Assembly: GCA_000621405.1 (NCBI GenBank) | Contig: JHYK01000027.1 | Location: 1 to 38,645 of the forward strand | Reading direction: 5' to 3' | Source: Lachnospiraceae bacterium AC3007 | Lineage (GTDB): Bacteria > Bacillota > Clostridia > Lachnospirales > Lachnospiraceae | Length of the DNA: 38,645 nucleotides | Shown: piece by piece, positions 17,673 to 26,272 of the stretch | How the letters are laid out: each line of letters opens with the position of its first letter | How positions within the stretch are numbered: the stretch's first letter is position 1 | The notes under the pieces: generated by a model | Told to the model about the DNA's origin: nothing | Database searches by the model: none | Seen by the model: the letters and a program-made list of their open reading frames with translations, nothing else | Translations under genes and position numbers: made by a program

Positions 17673-19181
17673 ATGCTTTTTAATTCTATAGACTTTCTAA
17701 TATTTTTCCCTGTAGTAGTTCTGATATACTTCATCATCCCGAAGAAGATAAAGTATATCTGGCTGCTTGTGGCTTCGTACTATTTCTACATGGGATGGAA
17801 TGCGAAGTATGCGATACTTTTGTTTTTCTCGACTTTTGTGACCTATCTGAGCGGAGTCGCGATGGCATCCGTTGCTGCGCGCGGCGAAGAGTCCGGCGCT
17901 GACGAGAGGCTGGTCATAAGACGGAAGAAGATCATAGTAGCCATAAGCTTCATCCTGAATCTAGGCATACTTTTTATATTCAAATATCTTGACTTTGCAT
18001 GCGACCTTCTGGCTCTCGTATTCGGAAGCGCGGGGATAGCGCTGAACATCCCGCGGTTTGATATACTGCTTCCCGTCGGTATCTCGTTCTATACCTTCCA
18101 GGCATTGAGCTACACGATGGATGTGTACAGAGGCGAGATATATGCGGAAAAGAATTTCCTAAGATATGCGCTCTACGTATCCTTCTTCCCGCAGCTGGTC
18201 GCGGGTCCCATAGAGAGATCGAAGAATCTCTTAAAGCAGCTTGCAGTGCCGACACGCTTTGACTATGCGAGGGCGCGTGACGGACTGTATCAGATGCTGT
18301 GGGGTTATTTCCTCAAGATCGTGCTGGCTGACAGGGTAGCTGTCGTTGTCGATGCGATATATGACGGCTATGAGATATATCCCGGATGGTATCTCATCGT
18401 GGGGACGGTGCTCTTTGCTTTCCAGGTATACTGTGACTTTGCAGGCTACTCCACGATAGCGATAGGTGCTGCTAAGATACTCGGCATAGACCTCATGGAA
18501 AACTTCAACGCACCTTATACTTCGATGAGCATATCCGAGCTCTGGAGGAGATGGCATATATCGCTTACCACATGGTTCCGGGATTATGTGTATATACCCC
18601 TTGGAGGCAGCAGGAAGGGAAGGCTCCGCAAGGATATCAATATCATGATAGTCTTTCTCGTGAGCGGTCTATGGCACGGCGCGGGCATGCACTATGTGGC
18701 CTGGGGCGGCATCAACGGGCTGTATCAGGTCATAGGCGAGAGGCTTAAGCCCCTGAGGACAAAGACGGCCTCAGTGCTCAGGGTTAAGACGGAGACGCTT
18801 TCCTTCAAACTGTACAAGGTGCTGGCAACATTTCTGCTCACTCTTTTTTCCGATATCTTTTTTAGGGCAAACGATATGAAGGCCGCGGGCGCGATCATAG
18901 CATCGGTCTTCACTGCGCACAATCCGTGGATCCTTTTTGACGGATCACTGTATACTCTCGGACTCGGACCTTCGGAATTCCGCTTCATGCTGCTGTGCAT
19001 CGCGGTACTGATATTTGCGGACATAATGAAGAGGATGGGAGTGTGCATAAGGACCATCATAGGAGAGCAGGGATATGTATTCAGACTGCTGGTACTGGTA
19101 TTCGGAGTCGTCTTCATCCTGACCTTCGGCATCTGGGGTCCGGGTTATGATGCAAATAATTTTATTTATTTTCAGTTCTAG
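17673..19181 (+). CDS. MBOAT family O-acyltransferase, copy 2
   Basis: A 502-residue polytopic protein in the same family as the gene at 14770 but clearly diverged. Key blocks are FPQLVAGPIERSKNLLKQL, LWRRWHISLTTWFRDYVYIP and LVSGLWHGAGMHYVAWGGING. The WHG histidine is kept, but the second histidine of the usual WGG-x-HG motif is asparagine here (GGINGLYQ). This may alter activity or substrate. It ends in FIYFQF, like copy 1, a common family ending. It lies between two SGNH-like genes with gaps of about nine bases each, so the order suggests two MBOAT/partner pairs. Confidence 0.92.
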   Translation: MLFNSIDFLIFFPVVVLIYFIIPKKIKYIWLLVASYYFYMGWNAKYAILLFFSTFVTYLSGVAMASVAARGEESGADERLVIRRKKIIVAISFILNLGILFIFKYLDFACDLLALVFGSAGIALNIPRFDILLPVGISFYTFQALSYTMDVYRGEIYAEKNFLRYALYVSFFPQLVAGPIERSKNLLKQLAVPTRFDYARARDGLYQMLWGYFLKIVLADRVAVVVDAIYDGYEIYPGWYLIVGTVLFAFQVYCDFAGYSTIAIGAAKILGIDLMENFNAPYTSMSISELWRRWHISLTTWFRDYVYIPLGGSRKGRLRKDINIMIVFLVSGLWHGAGMHYVAWGGINGLYQVIGERLKPLRTKTASVLRVKTETLSFKLYKVLATFLLTLFSDIFFRANDMKAAGAIIASVFTAHNPWILFDGSLYTLGLGPSEFRFMLLCIAVLIFADIMKRMGVCIRTIIGEQGYVFRLLVLVFGVVFILTFGIWGPGYDANNFIYFQF

Positions 19182-19190
19182 GGAGCTTTG

Positions 19191-20657
19191 ATGGACAGAC
19201 AGGATGTAAAGCGGATCATAATAAGGATTGCAGGGGCTGCAGTGGCAGTCTGTGTTCTCATCGCCGCGCTTTATTCTGTCACTTCACTTCTTGAGAGAAA
19301 AGAGAGCGAGGAGAAATACGGGAAGTTCTTTGAGCATGCATCCGATATGGACGTGCTCTTTCTCGGCACCAGCCATGTGCTCAATTCAGTCTTCCCCATG
19401 GAACTCTGGAAGGACTACGGTATCACGTCCTACAATATGGGCGGGCATGCCAATCAGATACCCACGTCCTACTGGGTCATGATGAATGCACTGGACTATT
19501 CCGACCCGAAGGTCGTAGTCATCGACTGCTATTCACTTGCCAGCAATCTGAAGGTCTTTGATGACTTTGAGTATGTACATCTTTCCTTTGACGCATTTCC
19601 TTTGAGCATCACGAAGATGAAAGCAGTGAACGATCTGCTCTTCAACCCGGGCTATGCCAACAGCGCAGGCGCCACCGGAGCTGACGGATCGAAGGAAAAG
19701 CATACCCGTCTCGGTCTTTTGTGGGACTATTCCGTATATCATTCGAGATGGAGCGATATAGGACAGAGAGATTTTGAGCCTGAATTCTCAAAAGAATACG
19801 GAGCAGAGTCCAGGATACAGATAGCGGAGCCTTCGGATCCCGCAGAGAATCCCGGTACCACGCTCGAAGAGATGACAGTGGGAAGGATCTATCTCGAAGC
19901 CATGATAGAGGAGTGCAAAAGCCGCGGCATAGATGTACTGCTGACTTACATCCCCTATCCCGTGACCGGAGAGAGCACATGGGTGGATATCAATACCGTA
20001 TATGAGATAGCAGAAAGCCATGATGTAAAGTATCTTGATTATCTTGCTCTTGATATTGTGGACTATGACACGGACTGCTATGATCCGGCGTCCCATCTCA
20101 ATCCTTCCGGCGCCTTCAAGGTGACGGACTACATGGGGAAATATCTCCTGGAAAACTATAACCTTACGGATCACAGGGGCGATGAGAGATATGCGTACTG
20201 GGATGAGGACTACAATGTATACAGACAGATGAAGGATGAGAGGCTCTCAGAGCAGAATGATCTGAACACATATCTCATGCTGCTTGAGGATGACGATTAC
20301 GGATTTGATATAAAGATCGGTGACGCAGGGATACTCAGTGACAGTACCACACTGCATCTTCTTGAGAATAAGGGGGCGGACGTATCGAAGATAAGCGCGG
20401 ATACCTCGAGGATCCATATCGACGGTGATGTCTGCGAGATAGAAAACGAGGCTTCGAAAGAGGGCGAAGACCGGGATCGGGATGAAGATCCAGAGGAGAA
20501 GAAAACAGTCGTCACCGTATTTCACAGCGGTAATGAAGATGATACGGTGGATGTCTCGGAATTTGCCGTGCCGTATGTCACATATGATGCGGAGGGACAG
20601 ACACTTATGACCAGCGTTGCGGTAAGGGTCGGCGGTGAAGAAACAGATGGCGAGTGA
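19191..20657 (+). CDS. SGNH/DltD-like membrane-anchored protein
   Basis: About 488 residues. A basic start and one membrane helix (about 8-30) anchor an extracellular domain. FLGTSHVLNSVFP holds the serine-block motif, YNMGGHANQIP the next, and DPASHLNPSG the Asp/His block typical of SGNH acyltransferases. These proteins usually complete transfer of acetyl groups delivered by an MBOAT partner to the extracellular acceptor. The C-terminal 150 residues form an unrelated, acidic, beta-rich extension. The frame opens with TTG, but the ATG at 19191 has AGGGAG about seven bases upstream. It is the last gene of the MBOAT cluster and the next gene is flagellin. Confidence 0.8.
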   Translation: MDRQDVKRIIIRIAGAAVAVCVLIAALYSVTSLLERKESEEKYGKFFEHASDMDVLFLGTSHVLNSVFPMELWKDYGITSYNMGGHANQIPTSYWVMMNALDYSDPKVVVIDCYSLASNLKVFDDFEYVHLSFDAFPLSITKMKAVNDLLFNPGYANSAGATGADGSKEKHTRLGLLWDYSVYHSRWSDIGQRDFEPEFSKEYGAESRIQIAEPSDPAENPGTTLEEMTVGRIYLEAMIEECKSRGIDVLLTYIPYPVTGESTWVDINTVYEIAESHDVKYLDYLALDIVDYDTDCYDPASHLNPSGAFKVTDYMGKYLLENYNLTDHRGDERYAYWDEDYNVYRQMKDERLSEQNDLNTYLMLLEDDDYGFDIKIGDAGILSDSTTLHLLENKGADVSKISADTSRIHIDGDVCEIENEASKEGEDRDRDEDPEEKKTVVTVFHSGNEDDTVDVSEFAVPYVTYDAEGQTLMTSVAVRVGGEETDGE

Positions 20658-20796
20658 TTGTTTTCTGCCCGCTTCCACGGACTGATTGTACGTATTATTG
20701 TGCTTTTCTTACCCTGTGATATATGTTACTATTGATGTGTATAGGGTGTTATAAAGATACAGCCGTGATACAGGTCATAGATGAAAGGAGTCGATT

Positions 20797-21624
20797 ATGG
20801 TCATAAGAAATGATGCGAATGCGGCGTTCAATGCAAGGATGCTACAGACTACGAACAAAGCGCAGGCCAAGTCCATGGAGAAACTCTCTTCTGGCAATAA
20901 GATCAACAGGTCTGCGGATGATGCGGCAGGGCTCTCCATCTCCGAGAAGATGCTCAAGCAGATACAGGGCCTTAACAAAGCCATAGACAATGCTTCCGAC
21001 GGTATGTCCATGACGAACATAGCAGACGGAGCCATGGATGAGGTCGGAGGAATGCTCCAGAGGCTCAATGAGCTTGCCATCCAGGGATCGAACGGCACTC
21101 TGAGCCAGGACGAGAGGAGCGCCATCAATGCGGAGGCAGGACAGCTGCTCTCCGATATAGACAGAGTCAGCGGAAGCACCACATTCAATGAGATGAAGGT
21201 GCTGGATAACGGCTCATCCGATATACAGGCGGGCGCAGACAATCAGGGCTCAAACAGGATCGCTATCAGCATGCAGTCCATGGATGCCAAGACACTCGGC
21301 ATATCAGGGGTCAATCTCTCGACACCCGAGGGTTCGAGGGCAGCGCTGAAGCCCATATCCGATGCCATTAAGTCACTTCAGGATCAGAGGTCCAATCTCG
21401 GAGCCCAGTACAACAGGATGTCCTCCACTTCGAGGAATCTCGCTAATGTGGTGGAGAATACCACGGCGGCCAATTCAAGGGTTAAGGATACCGACATGGC
21501 ATCAGAGATAATGAAGCTCAGGAAGAACAGGCTTCTCTCCAAGGCTCAGGAACAGCTCGCACAGAAGAACAGAGAGGACCGTCAGGCTCAGGCCGGCGCT
21601 CTTCAGAATATCCAGCTGCACTGA
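20797..21624 (+). CDS. flagellin, compact
   Basis: A 275-residue flagellin, the filament subunit exported through the flagellar type III system. The D0/D1 N-terminal helix is well conserved (LSSGNKINRSADDAAGLSIS, then SDGMSMTNIADGAMDEVGGML and the NELAIQGSNGT block). No variable D2/D3 domain is present, so this is the minimal type. The C-terminal helix is unusual: after ASEIMKLRKNRLL it ends QAGALQNIQLH rather than the usual glutamine/leucine-rich terminus. AAAGGAG lies six bases before the ATG. No clear sigma-28 promoter was seen upstream. Confidence 0.92.
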   Translation: MVIRNDANAAFNARMLQTTNKAQAKSMEKLSSGNKINRSADDAAGLSISEKMLKQIQGLNKAIDNASDGMSMTNIADGAMDEVGGMLQRLNELAIQGSNGTLSQDERSAINAEAGQLLSDIDRVSGSTTFNEMKVLDNGSSDIQAGADNQGSNRIAISMQSMDAKTLGISGVNLSTPEGSRAALKPISDAIKSLQDQRSNLGAQYNRMSSTSRNLANVVENTTAANSRVKDTDMASEIMKLRKNRLLSKAQEQLAQKNREDRQAQAGALQNIQLH

Positions 21625-21700
21625 GCTGCATCCGGCTTAGCAGGCGGCCTTTCAGTGGGAAGTGCCATCTCAGGGCTCGGACGATATAATGATTACAACG

Positions 21701-21738
21701 GGGCTTCCGGGGAAAAGATCCGGGAAGCCCTGTATTAT
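21701..21738 (+). terminator. intrinsic terminator after flagellin
   Basis: GGGCTTCC (21701-21708) plus GG pairs with CC...GGAAGCCC (to 21730) with one bulged G, followed by TGTATTATTTTG. The stem ends about 100 bp past the flagellin stop and 40 bp before the Hpt gene. Confidence 0.8.
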
Positions 21739-21777
21739 TTTGTAAAATATTCAAGCAGTATCTGACAGGAGGACGGG

Positions 21778-22119
21778 ATGATCACGATCGAGACACTCAG
21801 GGAATACGGCGCCGATACGGATGAGGCTGTAGCAAGATGTCTGGGCAATGAAGAATTCTACATAAAGCTCGTGAAGCAGGTCCTTAACGATGAGCATTTT
21901 GATAAGCTTAAGGAGGCCCTTGCAGCAGGAGATCAGGACGAGGCTTTTTCAATGGCGCATGCATTAAAAGGAGTCGTCACGAATCTCGCGCTCACGCCCC
22001 TTGCGGAGCCTGTTTCAGATATCACGGAAGCCTTAAGGGCAAAAGATGAGGCTGCAGATTATGCGGCGCTTATCGGGACTATGGATGAGCAGCTTGAAAA
22101 GCTGAAATCCTTAGCCTGA
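21778..22119 (+). CDS. stand-alone Hpt phosphotransfer protein
   Basis: A 113-residue all-helical protein. AHALKGVVTNL contains the phospho-acceptor H61 in the typical Hpt setting (H-x-L-K-G). Such proteins pass phosphate between hybrid histidine kinases and response regulators. No kinase or regulator gene is adjacent, so its partners are elsewhere. The position next to flagellin could mean a motility or surface-signalling role, but a terminator separates the two. AGGAGG lies just upstream of the ATG. Confidence 0.9.
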   Translation: MITIETLREYGADTDEAVARCLGNEEFYIKLVKQVLNDEHFDKLKEALAAGDQDEAFSMAHALKGVVTNLALTPLAEPVSDITEALRAKDEAADYAALIGTMDEQLEKLKSLA

Positions 22120-22134
22120 AGTGAAGCACCGTGA

Positions 22135-22163
22135 TTGATAATTCGCCCGAAATGCGGTATCAT
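22135..22163 (+). promoter_or_regulatory. predicted promoter of the OFA transporter
   Basis: TTGATA (22135-22140) and TATCAT (22158-22163) are spaced by exactly 17 bases, each matching consensus at 5 of 6 positions. Downstream, TACGCA...TGCGTA (about 22179-22207) with nested GCGTGACGC forms a hairpin or operator-like inverted repeat in the leader. Confidence 0.6.
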
Positions 22164-22245
22164 AGCGGGTGTTGAGCCGATACGCATCAGCGTGACGCAT
22201 TTGCGTAAGGTATATATGATCGAATAAAGATTCGGAGGGAAAACG

Positions 22246-23604
22246 ATGGGAACAACCAAGACAGAGCAGAGCGGATGGCGCGCCAATAAATGGGTACGCG
22301 CAGCCATACCGGCGCTGCTCCTTCACTGCAGCATAGGTACGGTCTACTGCTGGTCAATATTCAGCCAGGAGATCGCGGATTATATCGGCTTCAAAAAGGG
22401 AGCGGTCGAATGGGCATTTTCATTTGCGATCTTCTTTTTGGGTATGTCCGCTGCTTTCCTCGGCAACGTGGTCGAGAAGGATATCCACAAATCATCGCTG
22501 ATAGCGACGATCTGCTTCTCGGCAGGCATGCTGCTGACAGGCGTCTTCATCATGTACGGCGGAACTCATCAGCACAGCGTGGTGGCCCTTGTCGGCATAT
22601 ACATCAGTTACGGCTTCATAATGGGCGTGGGACTCGGAACAGGTTATCTGTCTCCCGTCAAGACGCTGATGCTCTGGTTCCAGGACAGGAAGGGACTTGC
22701 GACAGGACTTGCAGTCGCAGGCTTCGGAGCTGCAAAGGCTATAGCATCCCCCATCATGCAGGCGATGCTTGAGAATCTTGGCGAAGGCGGCATCTATCTG
22801 ATGTTCATGATCCTTGCCGGCGTGTATTTTGTAATGATGTTCATAGGACATCTGCTCCTTGCCAAGCCGGCTGACTGGCATGAGCCTCAGAACGACAGCG
22901 AGAAGCCCAAGATCATGGATGTGTTAAAGACAAAGCCCATCACGAACTACATCGGAATCTGGGTAATGTTTTACATCAATATCACCTGCGGACTCGCACT
23001 CATATCCCAGGAAAAGATGATCGTGAAATGTCTCGGACTTGCCGCAATGGCAGGCCTCATATCCACGATATCAGCTATCTTCAATGCAGGCGGAAGACTT
23101 GGATTCTCCGCATGGGCAGACACCATGAAGGACAGGAACACGATCTACAAGATGATCTTCATCCTGTCCATAGCATTCACCGGACTCGTGATGATCACAA
23201 ACGGCATCAAGAACGGTGAAGGCAACGGTCTTCTGATCTTCCTTGTGCTTGCTCTTATCTTCATCGTAAATGCAGGCTACGGCGGAGGATTCTCCAACGT
23301 CCCCACGCTCCTGTCCGATCACTACGGTATGGGCAGCATATCCGCGATCCACGGCATCACCCTTTCCGCATGGGCATTTGCGGGACTTACGGGTAATCAG
23401 GTTGCCACATATATAGTGAACCACTCGGGTGAGTTCATAGAGCACGGTACCGATGCTGCAGGCAAGCCCATCATGATCAATCCTGTCGGATACCAGAACG
23501 TGCTCATCTTCACGGCGATCATGTATGTGATAGCTCTTGTGCTCTGCTTCACGCTTGTAAGACCGAGCGGCAAGGCAGCCGAAAAGGCAGAAGCCGCGAA
23601 GTGA
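22246..23604 (+). CDS. OFA-type MFS transporter
   Basis: A 452-residue major facilitator with about 12 membrane helices. The opening IPALLLHCSIGTVYCWSIFS and internal GLATGLAVAGFGAAKAI are typical of the oxalate/formate antiporter (OFA) family, which exchanges small organic anions. The substrate cannot be told from sequence. CGGAGGG lies just upstream of the ATG. The stop is followed after 27 bases by the next gene with no terminator, so the transporter and the channel-amidase gene are probably on one mRNA. Confidence 0.9.
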   Translation: MGTTKTEQSGWRANKWVRAAIPALLLHCSIGTVYCWSIFSQEIADYIGFKKGAVEWAFSFAIFFLGMSAAFLGNVVEKDIHKSSLIATICFSAGMLLTGVFIMYGGTHQHSVVALVGIYISYGFIMGVGLGTGYLSPVKTLMLWFQDRKGLATGLAVAGFGAAKAIASPIMQAMLENLGEGGIYLMFMILAGVYFVMMFIGHLLLAKPADWHEPQNDSEKPKIMDVLKTKPITNYIGIWVMFYINITCGLALISQEKMIVKCLGLAAMAGLISTISAIFNAGGRLGFSAWADTMKDRNTIYKMIFILSIAFTGLVMITNGIKNGEGNGLLIFLVLALIFIVNAGYGGGFSNVPTLLSDHYGMGSISAIHGITLSAWAFAGLTGNQVATYIVNHSGEFIEHGTDAAGKPIMINPVGYQNVLIFTAIMYVIALVLCFTLVRPSGKAAEKAEAAK

Positions 23605-23631
23605 TACTGTATCACAGGGAGGATATTCGAT

Positions 23632-25863
23632 ATTAAAGACAAGGTATTCCGGATGGTCGAGGTCGGCTTTGTCGAGGATACGGTAAGCCGCGCCTACGAT
23701 ATCATCAATCTGACTCTTATAGTATTGAATCTTGTAGTAAGTCTTGCCCTGACATTTGATAATGTCAGGGCTGCTTACGGCAGCGCCCTTCTTACCATCG
23801 AAGCGGTCACTGTCGTATTTTTTTCGATCGATTATGTCCTGCGTATCTGGACAGCCGACAGGCTGTATCCGGGACGCTCTTATCCTCACGCAGTCTTAAA
23901 ATACATCGTATCCGCAGCAGGAATCGTGGATCTGCTGTCATTCCTGCCCTTTTTCATCCCGGCGGTAACTCCTGCCGGAGCCGCTGCATTCAGACTCTTC
24001 AGGGTCATGAGGATATTCAAACTCTTCAGGATAGGCGCTTATTCCGATTCTCTCGGCATCATAAAAAAGGTCCTTAACGAGAAAAAGCAGCAGCTGGTCT
24101 CTGCAATGTTCATCATAATCACGATCATGATAGCGGCAAGTCTGTGCATGTATCAGGTAGAGCATGAGGCGCAGCCCGACGTGTTCAAAAACGCCCTCTC
24201 GGGCATATGGTGGTCCGTATCGACTCTCCTTACAGTAGGCTACGGCGACATCTATCCCGTAACGCCTCTGGGACAGGTGCTGGGTACTATCATTGCTTTT
24301 TTGGGCGTGGGAGTCGTGGCCATACCTACAGGTATCATATCCGCAGGCTTCGTTGAGGAATTCAGGGAAGAAAAGATAGCGAGCGAGCAGTATGACGAGC
24401 GTGACATGGGATGCATAAGGATCCTTATTTCTAAGGAGGATGACTGGTCAGGAAAGAAACTAGGTGATATACTGCTCCCCGGCAACATGATGATAGCCGC
24501 TGTGCACAGAGGGGAAAAGGTGATACTGCCGGAGCCTGATGTGGTCCTCATGCCCGGGGATGTCGTGGCGGCAGGCTCTGATATGACTCCTGTTCCGGGT
24601 TCTTCTTTCCCTTCGCTCCGCATAATGGAGCTAAAGGAAAAGAGCGAATGGAATGACATGAAGATCAGGGATATAGATTTGTCGAGGCAGAGTTATATTG
24701 TTAGAATAGACCGGGACGGAGAAAGCTTCATCCCGAAGGGTGATACCGTACTGAAAAAGGGAGACACCATTTTGCTGTATTCAAAGGTGAGAAGATATAT
24801 ATTGTCGATGATAGTGCTGGCTCTTGCCGTCACTCTTCCCGGGTGCGCCGGAGAGAGCGCTTCCGATGAAGAAGAAACAGAAGTTGTGGAGAGCTTTTCC
24901 ATAGAGTCCGATGTGTCCGGCAGATCCGTAATGTCGGAGGAGGGATCTCAGTTCGGCATGGTGACGATAACCGCCGGAGCAGAAGCGGAACAGGGCAATC
25001 CGTCGGCTGTCGGAAGTCTTTTTTCGGAGACTGCGGCCGACCCCGATGCCGATGCCGCAGATGAAGGGGATCAGGAAAACGAAGAAGATTCGGAAGAAAA
25101 CGGCGACGAAGAAAATGATGAGAACGCCGGTGATGAGGAAAGTGACGGAGAGGATACAGACGATCCCGAAGATGCAGAGAGCACAGAGGATGAAGCCGGG
25201 GCTACAGCAGAGCAGACTCCCGTTAAGCAGTCGGGGTCGGGCAGGCTCGTCGTAATAGATGCCGGACATCAGGCAAAGGCCAATACGGGAAAAGAACCCA
25301 TAGGTCCTGGAGCTACCGAGATGAAGACTAAGGTCGCAGGCGGCACCAGCGGTGTGGTCAGCGGTCTTGCCGAATACCAGCTGACTCTTCAGGTCGCCCT
25401 TAAGCTTCAGGCGGAGCTTGAGAGCAGGGGTTATCAGGTGAAGATGATAAGGACCACGAATGACGTGAACATCACGAATGCAGAGAGAGCTCAGATCGCA
25501 AATGAGGCCGGGGCTAACGCATTCATCAGGATACATGCAAACGGCTCCACGAATTCGGCAGCCAACGGAGCCATGACGATATGCCAGACTGCATCCAATC
25601 CATACAACGGGTCGCTTGCATCCCAGAGCAAGGAGCTGTCCACAGCCGTGCTCAACGGCGTGGTATCTGCCACAGGCTGCAAGAAGGAGAGGGTGTGGGA
25701 GACAGATACGATGAGCGGCATCAACTGGTGTCAGGTGCCTGTCACGATCATAGAGATGGGCTACATGACGAATCCCACGGAAGATGCAAATATGGCGACA
25801 GATGCGTACCAGCAGAAGATCGCAAGCGGTATCGCGGACGGCGTGGATTCTTTCCTGAAATAA
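23632..25863 (+). CDS. K+ channel fused in frame to N-acetylmuramoyl-L-alanine amidase
   Basis: One uninterrupted frame of about 743 residues. Residues 1-245 form a six-helix voltage-gated-type K+ channel with an arginine-rich S4 ([15 protein letters not shown]) and selectivity filter TVGYGDIYP (about 201-209). Two RCK_C-like domains follow (about 255-315 and 325-385). Residues 386-405 ([19 protein letters not shown]) look like a lipoprotein signal, then comes a Glu/Asp-rich linker to about 535. A zinc amidase_3 domain follows with H546 (DAGHQ), AEYQL glutamate, RIHANG histidine and E708 (IEMGY). Start: ATT at 23632 lies nine bases after GGGAGG and gives [11 protein letters not shown], like the usual M-K-K-x-x-E-x-x-E start; the ATG at 23653 is the conservative alternative. 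A second internal start at GTG 24787 is possible. Confidence 0.8.
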   Translation: MKDKVFRMVEVGFVEDTVSRAYDIINLTLIVLNLVVSLALTFDNVRAAYGSALLTIEAVTVVFFSIDYVLRIWTADRLYPGRSYPHAVLKYIVSAAGIVDLLSFLPFFIPAVTPAGAAAFRLFRVMRIFKLFRIGAYSDSLGIIKKVLNEKKQQLVSAMFIIITIMIAASLCMYQVEHEAQPDVFKNALSGIWWSVSTLLTVGYGDIYPVTPLGQVLGTIIAFLGVGVVAIPTGIISAGFVEEFREEKIASEQYDERDMGCIRILISKEDDWSGKKLGDILLPGNMMIAAVHRGEKVILPEPDVVLMPGDVVAAGSDMTPVPGSSFPSLRIMELKEKSEWNDMKIRDIDLSRQSYIVRIDRDGESFIPKGDTVLKKGDTILLYSKVRRYILSMIVLALAVTLPGCAGESASDEEETEVVESFSIESDVSGRSVMSEEGSQFGMVTITAGAEAEQGNPSAVGSLFSETAADPDADAADEGDQENEEDSEENGDEENDENAGDEESDGEDTDDPEDAESTEDEAGATAEQTPVKQSGSGRLVVIDAGHQAKANTGKEPIGPGATEMKTKVAGGTSGVVSGLAEYQLTLQVALKLQAELESRGYQVKMIRTTNDVNITNAERAQIANEAGANAFIRIHANGSTNSAANGAMTICQTASNPYNGSLASQSKELSTAVLNGVVSATGCKKERVWETDTMSGINWCQVPVTIIEMGYMTNPTEDANMATDAYQQKIASGIADGVDSFLK

Positions 25864-25870
25864 CCCGGCT

Positions 25871-26272
25871 ATGAAGGTCATAACCGGAGGAAGATATAAC
25901 GGCAAACTTGAGTATGTGAAGGAGACGCTGGGAATTCCGTCCTCAAAGATACTCGATATGGAGGAGGGAGATACAGCCCTCTTAAAGACAGGTTTTTCTG
26001 ATCATCAGGTCCTGTATCATCTTGAAGCATATATCAAAAAGGCGCTCTCATCCGGAGCGGATCCTGATCCAGTGATAAAAGAATATGTGGCAGCTCACCC
26101 GGACTGCATCATTGTATGCGATGAACTGGGCTGCGGGATAGTACCCGCGGATCCTTTTGAAGAAGCATACAGAGAAGCCGCGGGACGGCTTATGTGTTAT
26201 CTTGCGAAAAAGGCGGGAGGAGTCATACGGATCACATGCGGGATAGCTGAGGAGATCGCTTATGATATCTGA
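25871..26272 (+). CDS. CobU-like protein, short
   Basis: A 133-residue relative of CobU (adenosylcobinamide kinase / phosphate guanylyltransferase). The P-loop position reads GGRYNGK (6-12). The second half carries DELGCGIVPADP and AAGRLMCYLAKKAGGVIRITCG, matching the conserved C-terminal part of CobU. The segment with the guanylylated histidine is missing. The full CobU downstream is the reverse: good P-loop and histidine but a weak form of this C-terminal motif. It starts seven bases after the amidase stop without a clear ribosome site and overlaps cobT by 11 bases, so it is probably translated by coupling. Confidence 0.75.
   Translation: MKVITGGRYNGKLEYVKETLGIPSSKILDMEEGDTALLKTGFSDHQVLYHLEAYIKKALSSGADPDPVIKEYVAAHPDCIIVCDELGCGIVPADPFEEAYREAAGRLMCYLAKKAGGVIRITCGIAEEIAYDI

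Noticed and set aside
20658-20796. sigma-28 promoter for flagellin
   Set aside because: No convincing TAAA...CCGATA-type site with correct spacing could be read in this region.
23605-25870. cobalamin riboswitch for the cob genes
   Set aside because: No B12-box-like conserved element was seen upstream of the cob cluster. The genes appear to be read through from upstream.
24781-25905. 374-codon open frame on the minus strand
   Set aside because: It is antisense to the amidase part of the channel-amidase gene, which has clear zinc-ligand motifs. The frame is a codon-bias shadow.
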